NCBI GenBank assembly: GCA_963727495.1
Contig: CAVSGQ010000007.1
Span: 62,001 to 126,000, forward strand
From: Actinophytocola sp963727495
GTDB lineage: Bacteria; Actinomycetota; Actinomycetes; Mycobacteriales; Pseudonocardiaceae
Length of the DNA: 64,000 nt
Direction: 5' to 3'
The notes beneath the pieces were generated by a model that had not been told where the DNA came from, ran no database searches, and saw only the letters and a list, made by a program, of their open reading frames with translations. Below, in pieces: positions 15,749 to 23,627 of this stretch. The first letter of the stretch is position 1, and every line of letters starts with the position of its first letter. The position numbers and the translations under genes were made by a program.

Positions 15749-16915
15749 GTGGGCCACAGCGTGGACGCGGGGCTGTTCCAGCAGACCGCGCACAGTCCAT
15801 CCTTCTTCGAGTTGGCTCGGCGGATGGGCGACGGCGGACAGCAGCTGGTCGACTTCTGCATCCCGTGCAACCCGTACTTCCCGACGTCGGAGATGTTCGA
15901 CGCGCTGGCCGCGAACCTGGAGATGGTGCTCAAGTTCTATCCCAGTGACGCGGACAAGATCGCCGGGCAGCTCGCGCGGGTACTCGGGCTCAACCCGGCC
16001 ACGCTCGCCATGTCGAACGGCTCCACCGAGCTCATCACCTGGATGGACCACCTGTGGATCCACAACAGCGTCGCCGTCCCGATCCCGACCTTCGGGCGGT
16101 GGACCGACCAGCCGCTGGAGACCGGCAAGCGGGTCGACATGTTCCCGCTGCGCGAGGTGGACTGCTTTCAGCTCAACGTCGACGAGTACATCCGGTTCAT
16201 CCGTGCCCGCGGGTCACGGGTCGCGGTCCTGTGCAACCCGAACAACCCCGACGGCGGGTACGTGGCGCGCCGTGACGTCATCCGGTTCATGGACGAGCTC
16301 GCCGACCTGGACCTGGTCGTGATCGACGAGTCCTTCATCGACTTCGTCGAGGCCGAGCGGGAGCCGTCGGTGGCCACGGAGGCCGCGATCCGGCCCAACG
16401 TCGTGGTGCTCAAGAGCCTCGGCAAGAACTTCGGCCTGCACGGCATCCGGTTCGGCTACCTCGTCGCCAACCCCGGCCTGGCCGGCACGATGCGCAAGAC
16501 GCTGCCCAAGTGGAACCTCAACTCGCTGGCCGAGACGGTCGTGTTCATGCTGCGCGACCACGGCGCGGAGTACCAGCGCAGCCTGCAGCTGCTGGCCCGC
16601 GACCGGTACAGCATGGCCATGCAGCTCGCCCAGCTGCCGGAGCTGACGGTGTTCACCTCGCAGGCGAACTTCCTGCTGGTCAAGCTCGCCCCCGGCCTCG
16701 ACGGCTCCGACCTGCGCGACTACCTCATCGCCGAGCACCAGCTCTTCATCCGCGAGTGCGGCAACAAGCTCGGCATGAGCAAGCAGTACCTGCGCCTGGT
16801 CGTCCGCCCGCAGCAGGACGTCGCCCGCCTGGTCGCGGGCATCAGCAGCTACAGCCGCCCGGAGTGGGGCGACGACGAGCTCGCCCGGCGGCGCAACGCC
16901 GACCGCTCCGCCTGA
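15749..16915 (+). CDS. PLP-dependent aminotransferase, HisC/CobD-like
   Basis: A 388-residue fold-type I aminotransferase. Visible features are the AMSNGSTELITWM phosphate-binding stretch, the VLCNPNNPDGGYV loop, VVIDESFIDFVEAE with the PLP-nitrogen Asp, and SLGKNFGLHGIRFGY with the Schiff-base lysine. C-terminal RLVVRPQQD carries the substrate carboxylate or phosphate Arg. The closest pattern is histidinol-phosphate/threonine-phosphate aminotransferase, but no histidine or cobalamin genes are nearby, so the substrate is open. Start GTG 15749. It stands alone, with a remnant gene upstream and an unrelated small gene downstream. Confidence 0.85.
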   Translation: MGHSVDAGLFQQTAHSPSFFELARRMGDGGQQLVDFCIPCNPYFPTSEMFDALAANLEMVLKFYPSDADKIAGQLARVLGLNPATLAMSNGSTELITWMDHLWIHNSVAVPIPTFGRWTDQPLETGKRVDMFPLREVDCFQLNVDEYIRFIRARGSRVAVLCNPNNPDGGYVARRDVIRFMDELADLDLVVIDESFIDFVEAEREPSVATEAAIRPNVVVLKSLGKNFGLHGIRFGYLVANPGLAGTMRKTLPKWNLNSLAETVVFMLRDHGAEYQRSLQLLARDRYSMAMQLAQLPELTVFTSQANFLLVKLAPGLDGSDLRDYLIAEHQLFIRECGNKLGMSKQYLRLVVRPQQDVARLVAGISSYSRPEWGDDELARRRNADRSA

Positions 16916-16963
16916 TCGCGGGCACAATGGGTGGCCGGAGCCCGGGAACGAACGGAGCAGGCG

Positions 16964-17284
16964 ATGGCGGACCCGACCGACCAGTCAGACCCGATCGACC
17001 CGGCGGACCCGATCGACGGCGAGATCGTCGAGGACGGCACCGCCCTGGCGGCCTCCCCGCAGCCGCCGCCCGTGGCGCCGACGTTCGACTACTCCGACGC
17101 GGGCGTGCCGACGTTCGACTACGTCCGTGACCGCATCGAGAACCGGGTGGCGACGTCCATCGGCTCCACCGAGCTCGCCGGCGAGTCGCCGCAGGGCAAG
17201 GCGGTCGAGGACCAGTTCGCCGAACGGGAACGTGCCGGCCGGGACAAGCTGGAGGAGATCCGCCGCCAGATGCGCGGCGAGTAG
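16964..17284 (+). CDS. Hypothetical hydrophilic protein
   Basis: A 106-residue acidic protein I do not recognise. It begins with a low-complexity run of Asp-Pro-Ile/Thr-Asp repeats (TDQSDPIDPADPIDGEIVED), then has two copies of a short PTFDY motif (VAPTFDYSDAGVPTFDYV) and a charged C-terminal helix (VEDQFAERERAGRDKLEEI). Start ATG 16964 follows GGAGCAGG. Codon bias fits a real gene. There is no membrane segment or signal peptide. Confidence 0.65.
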   Translation: MADPTDQSDPIDPADPIDGEIVEDGTALAASPQPPPVAPTFDYSDAGVPTFDYVRDRIENRVATSIGSTELAGESPQGKAVEDQFAERERAGRDKLEEIRRQMRGE

Positions 17285-17454
17285 CTGCGCAACGGCACCC
17301 GCCGGGCCCGCCTACCCGCTTGTCGACCCGCTGGTCGTCGACGCTCTGGCGGCCCGCCGACGACTGAGACCCCGCCGCGCGACACATCCGGTACGACGCT
17401 GACGATGTTCGTGCTGGACAGGTCCGGAAGTCACCGGGCCGGAGCGGAGAAGTC

Positions 17455-18681
17455 GTGAAGCCCGTCGCGGTGCGAGCCCTGGCGTTGCCGGCCGCCGTGC
17501 TGCTCGCCGCCCTGCTCGTGTCGGCCTGCGAGCAGCGGTCCGGGCTGCTCGCCGCCCAGCGCAGCGCGGCCCCCAGCAGGCCCGCCACCTCGTCGAGCAA
17601 GCCGCCGCCACCGCCGCCGACCTGGCAGCTCGCGGAGGCGGCGGACACCGAGCCGAGCAGCGTGCTGTGGGACGTCGACGCGGTCGACGCCACCCACGCC
17701 TGGGCGGTCGGCCACGACACCTACGACCCCGAGAAGTCCGACACCACGGGCGTGCCGATCATCCAGCAGTGGGACGGCACCACCTGGACGCGCACCGAGC
17801 TGCCCGGCGTGACCTGGCACGGCTCGCTGTCGCACGTCGCGGCCGGCTCCGCGACCGACGTGTGGGCGGTCGGCGGCTGGGCCGGGGACGGCCCGGCGGA
17901 CACCGTCACCAAGGTGTTGCACTACGACGGCACCACCTGGAGCGAGGTGCCCCTGCCGGACGGGGTCACCCCTGGTACCAACACCAACGACCTGGCCGCG
18001 GCGGGTGGGCACGCCTGGATCGTCGGCTACCGGGCGGCCGCCCCGGTGATCCTCGAGTGGGACGGTTCGGCCTGGCAGCAGCGCGAGGTGCCCGACGAGT
18101 GCCGGCAGACCGGCACCTCGTTCGGGGGCATGCCCACGTTCTGCAACGTCACCGGGATCACCGCGTTCGCCGCGGACGACGCGTGGATCGCCGGCAACGC
18201 GGCCTGGCCCGGCTTCAAGGGGCCGCTGCTGTTCCACTGGGACGGCAGCGCGTGGGCGGCCGTGCGGGTCGGCATCGACAACATGGAGACCGCGCTCAGC
18301 TCGGTCGCCGGCTCGCCCGGCGACGTGTGGGCGGTCGGCGACCGGACCGGGTCGGTGGCCCCGGTGGCGGTGCACGGCGACGGCCGGACCTGGAAGGTGA
18401 TCGCCGGGCTGCCCCGCGCCCTCTACACCGGCGTCGAGGTCGACCGCGACGGGCACCCGTGGGTGCTGCAGAACTCCACCGCGCCCGCCGCGACCCTCGT
18501 CACCTACGGGCCCAAGGGCTGGGTCGACACCGCGGCGCCGCTCCCCCCGGACACCGTCGGCATCACCCTGCGCGGCATCACCACGGTCCCGGGTACCCCG
18601 AACATGTTCGCCGTCGGCGACGTCGACCTGCCGGGCCTGCCCCGGCTGCTGCAGTCGGTCCTGCTGGAGTACCGGAGCTGA
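17455..18681 (+). CDS. Lipoprotein with beta-propeller-like repeats
   Basis: A 408-residue exported lipoprotein. The signal peptide ends in a lipobox (LLVSAC, Cys at about residue 25), so it is anchored to the outer face of the membrane. A Ser/Pro-rich linker leads to repeated units of about 50-60 residues carrying D(V/A)WAVG and W(D/N)GTTW-like motifs (DATHAWAVGHDTYD, TDVWAVGGWAG, DAWIAGNAAW, GDVWAVGDRTG), the look of a bladed propeller. It probably binds a ligand or protein at the cell surface; I see no catalytic motif. GTG start 17455. It converges with thioredoxin, with no spacer between the stops. Confidence 0.8.
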   Translation: MKPVAVRALALPAAVLLAALLVSACEQRSGLLAAQRSAAPSRPATSSSKPPPPPPTWQLAEAADTEPSSVLWDVDAVDATHAWAVGHDTYDPEKSDTTGVPIIQQWDGTTWTRTELPGVTWHGSLSHVAAGSATDVWAVGGWAGDGPADTVTKVLHYDGTTWSEVPLPDGVTPGTNTNDLAAAGGHAWIVGYRAAAPVILEWDGSAWQQREVPDECRQTGTSFGGMPTFCNVTGITAFAADDAWIAGNAAWPGFKGPLLFHWDGSAWAAVRVGIDNMETALSSVAGSPGDVWAVGDRTGSVAPVAVHGDGRTWKVIAGLPRALYTGVEVDRDGHPWVLQNSTAPAATLVTYGPKGWVDTAAPLPPDTVGITLRGITTVPGTPNMFAVGDVDLPGLPRLLQSVLLEYRS

Positions 18682-19065
18682 TCAGCCGTCCTGCGGGCCC
18701 TGCTCGGCCTGGTCCTCGGCGATCGCCTCGCGCACCTCGTCCATGTTCACCGCGCGCACCTTGCCGATGAGCTCCTCCAGCGCCGGGGCCGGCAGCGCGC
18801 CCGGCTCCGCGTAGAGCACCACACCGTCCCGCACTGCCATCAGCGTCGGGATCGACGAGATGTTGAACGCCTGCGCCAGCTCGACCTGCGCCTCCGTGTC
18901 GACCTTGCCGAACACGATGTCGTCGTGGGTCTGCGCGGCCTGCTCGTAGACCGGCGCGAAGGCACGGCACGGACCGCACCACGACGCCCAGAAGTCCACG
19001 AGGACCGTGCCCGGCGCCCCCACGACATCGTTGAAGTTCTCGGTTGTCAGCTCAACGGTGGCCAC
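18682..19065 (-). CDS. trxA: Thioredoxin
   Basis: A 127-residue thiol-disulfide reductant. The active site WASWCGPCRAF has the canonical CGPC at about residues 30-33, and the cis-proline region is ISSIPTLMAVRDG. The C-terminal ~20 residues form an acidic tail (MDEVREAIAEDQAEQ). Start is GTG 19065 with GGGAG 10 bp upstream. A SigR-type promoter lies about 35-60 bp before the start, which fits the known SigR control of thioredoxin genes in actinomycetes. Confidence 0.95.
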   Translation of the reverse strand: MATVELTTENFNDVVGAPGTVLVDFWASWCGPCRAFAPVYEQAAQTHDDIVFGKVDTEAQVELAQAFNISSIPTLMAVRDGVVLYAEPGALPAPALEELIGKVRAVNMDEVREAIAEDQAEQGPQDG

Positions 19066-19100
19066 GAAAGACAGCTCCCTTTTCCTCGGATACCGCCGTT

Positions 19101-19128
19101 CAACGCCCCCGCCGGCCCCGTTGTTCCG
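19101..19128 (-). promoter_or_regulatory. SigR-type promoter of thioredoxin gene
   Basis: Read on the minus strand: CGGAAC, exactly 18 bp, then GTTG. This matches the SigR consensus GGGAAT-N18-GTT in spacing and in the GGAA core. It is placed correctly for the thioredoxin gene and has the same architecture as the rbpA promoter at 6968. Confidence 0.7.
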
Positions 19129-19204
19129 CCCACGCCGTCTCCCGATGTGCGCAGTCGGCCCCGAAACGTGTCCTGACCTGCCACCGGGAGGCTACGGTTT
19201 TGCG

Positions 19205-19681
19205 GTGGAGCCGACGATCTCGCGCAGCACCGAGGTGGCCGCCGATCCGCGGACGGTGTGGTCGATGGTCACCGACCTGCCCCGGATGGGCCGGTTCAGC
19301 CCGGAGAACGTCGGCGGGCAGTGGGTCGGCGGTACCACCGGGCCGGCGGTCGGCGCGCGGTTCCGCGGCACCAACCGCAACGGCGAACGCGAGTGGTGGA
19401 CGAGGGTCCGGGTGGTCACCTGCGAGCCGGAGCGCCGCTTCACCTTCGACGTCGCCACCCCGTTCGGCGTGCGGGTGTCGCGCTGGTCCTACGAGATCAC
19501 GCCGACCGCCACCGGATGCCGGCTCACCGAGCACTGGTACCGGGTCGGCAGCTGGTTCATCCGCCGCTTCATGGGTCCGCGGGTGACCGGGCGCCGGGAC
19601 CGGCCCGGCTACAACGTCACGTCCATCGAGTACACGCTCGCGGCGGTGCGGTCCGCCGCCGAGTCAGCCCGCGCCGCCTGA
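19205..19681 (+). CDS. SRPBCC/START-like protein
   Basis: A 158-residue protein with the helix-grip fold of the polyketide cyclase/Bet v1 superfamily: TEVAADPRTVWSMVTDLPRMGRFSPE opens it, RVRVVTCEPERRFTFDVATPF and RLTEHWYRVG follow, and a C-terminal helix (SIEYTLAAVRSAAES) covers the cavity. Such proteins bind hydrophobic ligands; the ligand is unknown. Start GTG 19205. Its 3' end overlaps a small antisense gene by 18 bp. Confidence 0.85.
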   Translation: MEPTISRSTEVAADPRTVWSMVTDLPRMGRFSPENVGGQWVGGTTGPAVGARFRGTNRNGEREWWTRVRVVTCEPERRFTFDVATPFGVRVSRWSYEITPTATGCRLTEHWYRVGSWFIRRFMGPRVTGRRDRPGYNVTSIEYTLAAVRSAAESARAA

Positions 19682-19843
19682 GCCCGCGCCGCCCGAACCC
19701 GCGCCGGCCACCCGCGCGTGCAGCCGCTCCCGGATCTCCTCCGGCGTGTAGGCGCGCCTGCGCCGCTCGGCCCGCGCGATCACCGCCCCGGTGGCGGCCA
19801 CTCCCACGAAGCCCGCCACGCCCATGATCTTCCACCAGCGCAT
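19664..19843 (-). CDS. Small membrane protein, 59 residues
   Basis: An N-terminal membrane helix (WWKIMGVAGFVGVAATGAVIA) is followed by RAERRRRAYTPEEIRERLHARVA, a pattern seen repeatedly in small actinobacterial proteins, and a Gly/Ala/Ser tail. Function is unknown. I place the start at ATG 19843 because it lies 6 nt after a TAGCGT -10-like element, suggesting a leaderless mRNA; an ATG at 19849 is also in frame. It is divergent from the gene at 19861. Confidence 0.7.
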   Translation of the reverse strand: MRWWKIMGVAGFVGVAATGAVIARAERRRRAYTPEEIRERLHARVAGAGSGGAGSGGAG

Positions 19844-19848
19844 GCACA

Positions 19849-19855
19849 TACGCTA
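19849..19855. promoter_or_regulatory. Symmetric -10 element of a divergent leaderless pair
   Basis: TACGCTA reads as TACGCT on the plus strand and TAGCGT on the minus strand, both TAnnnT -10 hexamers. In each direction exactly 6 nt separate the hexamer from an ATG (19861 plus, 19843 minus). This fits one symmetric promoter driving two leaderless genes. Confidence 0.5.
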
Positions 19856-19860
19856 CAGCG

Positions 19861-20517
19861 ATGGCCGACACGCAGCTTGGTCTCGACGAGGCGGTCGAGC
19901 TGACCCGCACCGGCGACGTCTGGCTCTTCCACGGCAGCACCGCCGCGGACCGCACCATCCGGATCACCACCAACAGCCCGGTCAACCACGTCGGCATGTC
20001 CGTGGTCATCGAGGACCTGCCACCGCTGATGTGGCACGCCGAGCTCGGCCGCTCGCTCACCGACATGTGGACCGGCGCCCACCACCGCGGCGTCCAGCTG
20101 CACGACCTGCGCGACGCCGTGGTGCAGTGGACCACCCGCTACCGGCAGCGCGCCTGGCTGCGCCAGCTCGAACCGCCGGTCACCCGGGAGATGGAGGACG
20201 CGGTCCTCACGACCATCGCCCGCCTCGACGGCACTCCGTTCCCGTCCACGGCCAGGCTGCTCACCCGGTGGCTGTACGGCCGGGTGCCGCGGCTGCGCCG
20301 CCCGCGGCCGGAACGGGCACCGGACGAGGTGTCCGAGGCAACGCTGGAGACGGCCTACTGCGCGGAGGTCGTGGCGATCACCTACCAGGCGATGGGGCTG
20401 CTGCCCGCCGGGCGCAAGCCGCACTGGTACGACCCCGGCCGGTTCTGGAGCGGCGACGACCTGCGCCTGGAGCGGGGCATGCGGCTCGGCGAGGAGATCG
20501 CCGTGTCAGCGCCGTGA
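19861..20517 (+). CDS. YiiX-like permuted papain-fold protein
   Basis: A 218-residue protein resembling the YiiX/YebB group of permuted NlpC/P60 (LRAT-like) cysteine hydrolases. Early GDVWLFHGSTAADRTIRI and SPVNHVGMSVVI place the catalytic His (H43), and ETAYCAEVVAITYQAMGL places the catalytic Cys (C167), the reversed order typical of the group. No signal peptide is seen, so it acts inside the cell. The substrate (lipid amide, peptide or other) is unknown. It has a probable leaderless start at 19861. Confidence 0.8.
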   Translation: MADTQLGLDEAVELTRTGDVWLFHGSTAADRTIRITTNSPVNHVGMSVVIEDLPPLMWHAELGRSLTDMWTGAHHRGVQLHDLRDAVVQWTTRYRQRAWLRQLEPPVTREMEDAVLTTIARLDGTPFPSTARLLTRWLYGRVPRLRRPRPERAPDEVSEATLETAYCAEVVAITYQAMGLLPAGRKPHWYDPGRFWSGDDLRLERGMRLGEEIAVSAP

Positions 20518-21303
20518 GACCGGCTGGGCCTCGATCCAGGCGCGGCCCGCCTTCGCCGCGCGCTTGAGCCCGGACCGCTCGCCGAGGTAGTCGCCCGCCA
20601 TCCCCACGACCGGCAGCATGCCCAGCGCGCGGTGGTAGAACCGGCCGTGCGGGCGCTTCTCCAGCTCGTCGGAGACCGCCATCAGCATCCGGCCCTGCCG
20701 CCACAGCCACTTCGCGGCCGCCTTGACGCCGAACCTCCGCCCGCTCGGCGGCGGTGTGGCGGGCGCCTCGTCGGTCAGCCTCGCGACGACCGCCGTGTCC
20801 GCCGCCTCGTCGCCGGTGCCGGCGGCGACCGCCGGGTCGATGTCCCGCTCGAACAGCACCGCGGCGAGCAGCCGCACGCGGGCGCCACGGTCGTCGACGC
20901 CGTGCTCGCCGGCGATCGCGCACAGCAGCAGGCCCTGGCCCGTCGAGCCGAGCATGTCCTGCAGCGGCAGCCGGTCGCCGAGCGCACCGGCCAGGCCGGT
21001 CACCGACGCGGCGAGCGCGGTGAACCGGCCGACCCGGTTCACCCACCAGTCGGTCCGCTCGTCCACGGTCAGCCGCGCCCAGCTGTCCGACCCCGGGAAG
21101 CGCAGCCGGCCGAGCCGGGCGCGGACCCGCTCCAGCACCCCGCGGTCCACCACCGGTTCACCGGGGCCGCCGGGGTCCTCGAGATCGTCGGGGTCCTCGA
21201 GGTCCTCGTCCTCGTGACGCAGCCGGTCGAGCATCGGCCCGCAGCCGCGGACGAACGTGCGCAGCACCGCCGCGACCTGCTCGTCGGTGATCGGATCGCC
21301 CAC
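20506..21303 (-). CDS. Conserved hypothetical protein
   Basis: A 265-residue protein I cannot name. Features: an acidic N-terminal region (HEDEDLEDPDDLEDPGG), a WWVNRVGRFTALAASVTGL segment, then GDRLPLQDMLGSTGQGLLLC and a helical stretch with VRLLAAVLFERDID, a linker, and a C-terminal half with KWLWRQGRMLMAVSDELEKR and YHRALGMLPVVGMAGDYLGE. The moderately hydrophobic helices suggest membrane association, like EcsC-type proteins, but I am not certain. GTG start 21303 follows GGAGGTGGG. Its 3' end overlaps the convergent gene by 12 bp. Confidence 0.7.
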   Translation of the reverse strand: MGDPITDEQVAAVLRTFVRGCGPMLDRLRHEDEDLEDPDDLEDPGGPGEPVVDRGVLERVRARLGRLRFPGSDSWARLTVDERTDWWVNRVGRFTALAASVTGLAGALGDRLPLQDMLGSTGQGLLLCAIAGEHGVDDRGARVRLLAAVLFERDIDPAVAAGTGDEAADTAVVARLTDEAPATPPPSGRRFGVKAAAKWLWRQGRMLMAVSDELEKRPHGRFYHRALGMLPVVGMAGDYLGERSGLKRAAKAGRAWIEAQPVSRR

Positions 21304-21385
21304 CGGTACCCACCTCCGCACCCGGGGTACCACCGCGGCCGCGCATTACCCCCGCCGCCGGTAGCGTGGCCGGGAGGAGGGGCGG

Positions 21386-22561
21386 ATGTCACAGACCGAG
21401 GAGCGGGAGCGGACCGCGCGGCCCAGGGGCCGCCGGGCGTTCCTCGCCGTCGTGCTCACCGCGCTGGTGCTGCTGTTCGGCGTGCCGTGGTGGGCGCTCG
21501 TGCTGTCCGGTCCACAGTGGCCGGTCCCGGTCGTGGTCGCCGGCACCGTGGTGTTCGCCGGCGGGGCGCTCGCGCTGCCGCTGCTGATGTTCCTCGGGCA
21601 CAGCCGCCACGCGATCGACGCGGCCGCCCGGGCCGGCGACACGATGCTCGGCGTCGTCTGGGTGCTGTTCGCGTGGACGGTGCTGGGAACGGTGCCGAGG
21701 GTCGCGCTCGCGATGGCCGGCGTGGACGACCCGCTGCGCTCGCGGGTCGTCGCCGCCGTGGTGGCCGGCGTGACGGCGGTGCTGGTCGCGTGGGGTGCGG
21801 TCGAGGCGATGCGCGTGCCCCGGGTCCGGGTCACCGAGGTGGTGCTCCCCCGGCTCGGCCGTGGGCTGGACGGCACCCGCGTGGTGCTGCTGGCCGACAC
21901 CCACTACGGGCCCATCGACCGCACCCGCTGGTCGGCGCGGACCGCCGCCGCGGTCAACGACCTCGACCCGGACATCGTGTGCCACGTCGGCGACATCGCC
22001 GACGGCACGGTCGCCCGGCGCCGCGGGCAGGCCGCGCCGCTGGGCGGCATCCGCGCGCGGCTGGCCCGCGTGTACGTCACCGGCAACCACGAGTACTTCG
22101 GCGAGGCGCAGGCGTGGCTCGACCACATGGCCGAGCTGGGCTGGCAGCCGCTGCACAACCGTCACGAGGTCGTCGAGCGCGGCGGCGACCGGCTGGTCCT
22201 CGCCGGCGTGGACGACGCGACCGCGAGCGGCTCCGGGCTGCCCGGGCACGGGGCCAGCCTCACCGCCGCGCTGGCCGGCGCCGACCCCGCACTGCCGGTG
22301 CTGCTGCTCGCCCACCAGCCCCGCCAGGTCGACCGGGCCGCCGAGGCGGGTGTCGACCTGCAGGTCTCCGGGCACACCCACGGCGGCCAGATCTGGCCGT
22401 TCCACCACCTCGTGCGCATCGACCAGCCGTCGGTGCACGGCCTCACCCGGCACGGCGAACGCACCCGGCTCTACACCACCCGGGGTGCCGGCTTCTGGGG
22501 TCCGCCGCTGCGGATCTTCGCCCCCAGCGAGATCAGCCTGCTGGTCCTGCGCGCCGGCTGA
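21386..22561 (+). CDS. Membrane-bound metallophosphoesterase (YkuE-like)
   Basis: A 391-residue protein with about four N-terminal membrane helices (residues 14-150) and a C-terminal calcineurin-like phosphoesterase domain. The metal ligands are in order: VVLLADTHYGPID (D-x-H), CHVGDIADG (G-D), VTGNHEYFG (G-N-H-E), LLLAHQPRQ (H) and SGHTHGGQIWP (G-H-x-H). This is the layout of YkuE-type membrane phosphoesterases; the substrate may be a lipid phosphate or nucleotide. Start ATG 21386 follows GGAGGAGGGG. Confidence 0.92.
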   Translation: MSQTEERERTARPRGRRAFLAVVLTALVLLFGVPWWALVLSGPQWPVPVVVAGTVVFAGGALALPLLMFLGHSRHAIDAAARAGDTMLGVVWVLFAWTVLGTVPRVALAMAGVDDPLRSRVVAAVVAGVTAVLVAWGAVEAMRVPRVRVTEVVLPRLGRGLDGTRVVLLADTHYGPIDRTRWSARTAAAVNDLDPDIVCHVGDIADGTVARRRGQAAPLGGIRARLARVYVTGNHEYFGEAQAWLDHMAELGWQPLHNRHEVVERGGDRLVLAGVDDATASGSGLPGHGASLTAALAGADPALPVLLLAHQPRQVDRAAEAGVDLQVSGHTHGGQIWPFHHLVRIDQPSVHGLTRHGERTRLYTTRGAGFWGPPLRIFAPSEISLLVLRAG

Positions 22562-22564
22562 GCC

Positions 22565-22780
22565 TCAGCCCGCGCGGTTCCAGGCGGCGGCGAACTCCTC
22601 GAAGGAGATCCGGCCGTCCTTGTCCACGTCCGCGTCCGCGAAGATCGACTCGATCTCGGCGCCGGTGATCGACTCGCCGCGCGCGCTCATCGCCGCGGCG
22701 AACTCCTGCGCGGTGATCTGGCCGTCGTCGTTCATGTCCAGCTCGCTGAACGTGCGGGTGAGTTCGTCGTTCGTGGACAT
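22565..22780 (-). CDS. EF-hand calcium-binding protein
   Basis: A 71-residue acidic protein consisting of two EF-hands. The loops are DMNDDGQITAQEF and DADVDKDGRISFEEF, each with Asp at 1, 3 and 5, Gly at 6, Ile at 8 and Glu at 12, so both should bind calcium. The flanking helices are short. It resembles the small two-hand calcium sensors of actinomycetes. The start ATG (22780) follows GGAGG. It sits convergent to the phosphoesterase gene, 3 bp apart. Confidence 0.93.
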   Translation of the reverse strand: MSTNDELTRTFSELDMNDDGQITAQEFAAAMSARGESITGAEIESIFADADVDKDGRISFEEFAAAWNRAG

Positions 22781-22853
22781 GAGCACTCGCCTCCTGGATC
22801 GGAACCGGGCGGAAGCATAGTGTCCAGCCAGCACCCCACCCGAGGAGGCCACG

Positions 22854-23627
22854 ATGCCCGTGCTGCAGGACCTGCTCGACGCGATCGCCAGGAACAGCGT
22901 CGAGATCGTCGACCTGACCGCGCCGCTGTCCGCCGACACCCCCATCCTGCAGCTGCCGCCACCGTTCGCGAACACGATCAACTTCTCCCTCGAGCTGATC
23001 AGCCGCTACGACGAGGCGGGCCCGAACTGGTACTGGAACAACATCCACACCGGCGAGCACACCGGCACCCACGTCGACGCGCCGGTGCACTGGTCCACCG
23101 GCAAGGACGGCGTCGACGTCTCCCAACTGGCGCTGCGCACGCTGGTGGCGCCCGCCGTCGTGATGGACGTGTCCGACCGTGTCGCGGCCGACCCGGACTT
23201 CCTGCTGGGGATCGACGACGTGCGGTTCTGGGAGGCGGAGAACGGCCCGCTGCCCTCCGGTGGCTGGATGCTGCTGCGCACCGGGTGGGACCGGCGCTCG
23301 CACGACGCGCGGCAGTTCCTCAACGCCGACGAGACCGGGCCGCACACCCCGGGCATCGCCGCCGACTGCGCCCGCTGGCTCGCCGAGGACACCAACCTGG
23401 CCGGCCTCGGCGTGGAGACGGTCGGCACCGACGCGGGCGCCGCGCACGGCTTCGACCCGCCGTTCCCGTGCCACCACTTCTTCCTCGGCGCCGGCAAGAT
23501 GGGCCTCACCCAGCTGCAGAACCTCGCCTCGCTGCCGCCGACCGGCGCGGTGCTGGTCGTCTCGCCGCTGCCGATCGTCGGCGGTTCGGGCAGCCCGGCG
23601 CGGGTCTACGCGCTGGTCGAGCGGTGA
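22854..23627 (+). CDS. Cyclase/kynurenine-formamidase-like hydrolase
   Basis: A 257-residue metal-dependent amidohydrolase of the cyclase family. The signature HTGEHTGTHVDAPVHW holds the zinc ligands (H-x-G-T-H-x-D). Later parts MLLRTGWDRR, GIAADCARWLAE and GLGVETVGTDAGAAHGFDPPFPCHHFFL are typical. Members hydrolyse N-formylkynurenine or cyclic imides/lactones. Start ATG 22854 follows GAGGAGG. The next gene, a TPP enzyme, overlaps it by 4 bp, so the two probably act in one catabolic route. Confidence 0.88.
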   Translation: MPVLQDLLDAIARNSVEIVDLTAPLSADTPILQLPPPFANTINFSLELISRYDEAGPNWYWNNIHTGEHTGTHVDAPVHWSTGKDGVDVSQLALRTLVAPAVVMDVSDRVAADPDFLLGIDDVRFWEAENGPLPSGGWMLLRTGWDRRSHDARQFLNADETGPHTPGIAADCARWLAEDTNLAGLGVETVGTDAGAAHGFDPPFPCHHFFLGAGKMGLTQLQNLASLPPTGAVLVVSPLPIVGGSGSPARVYALVER

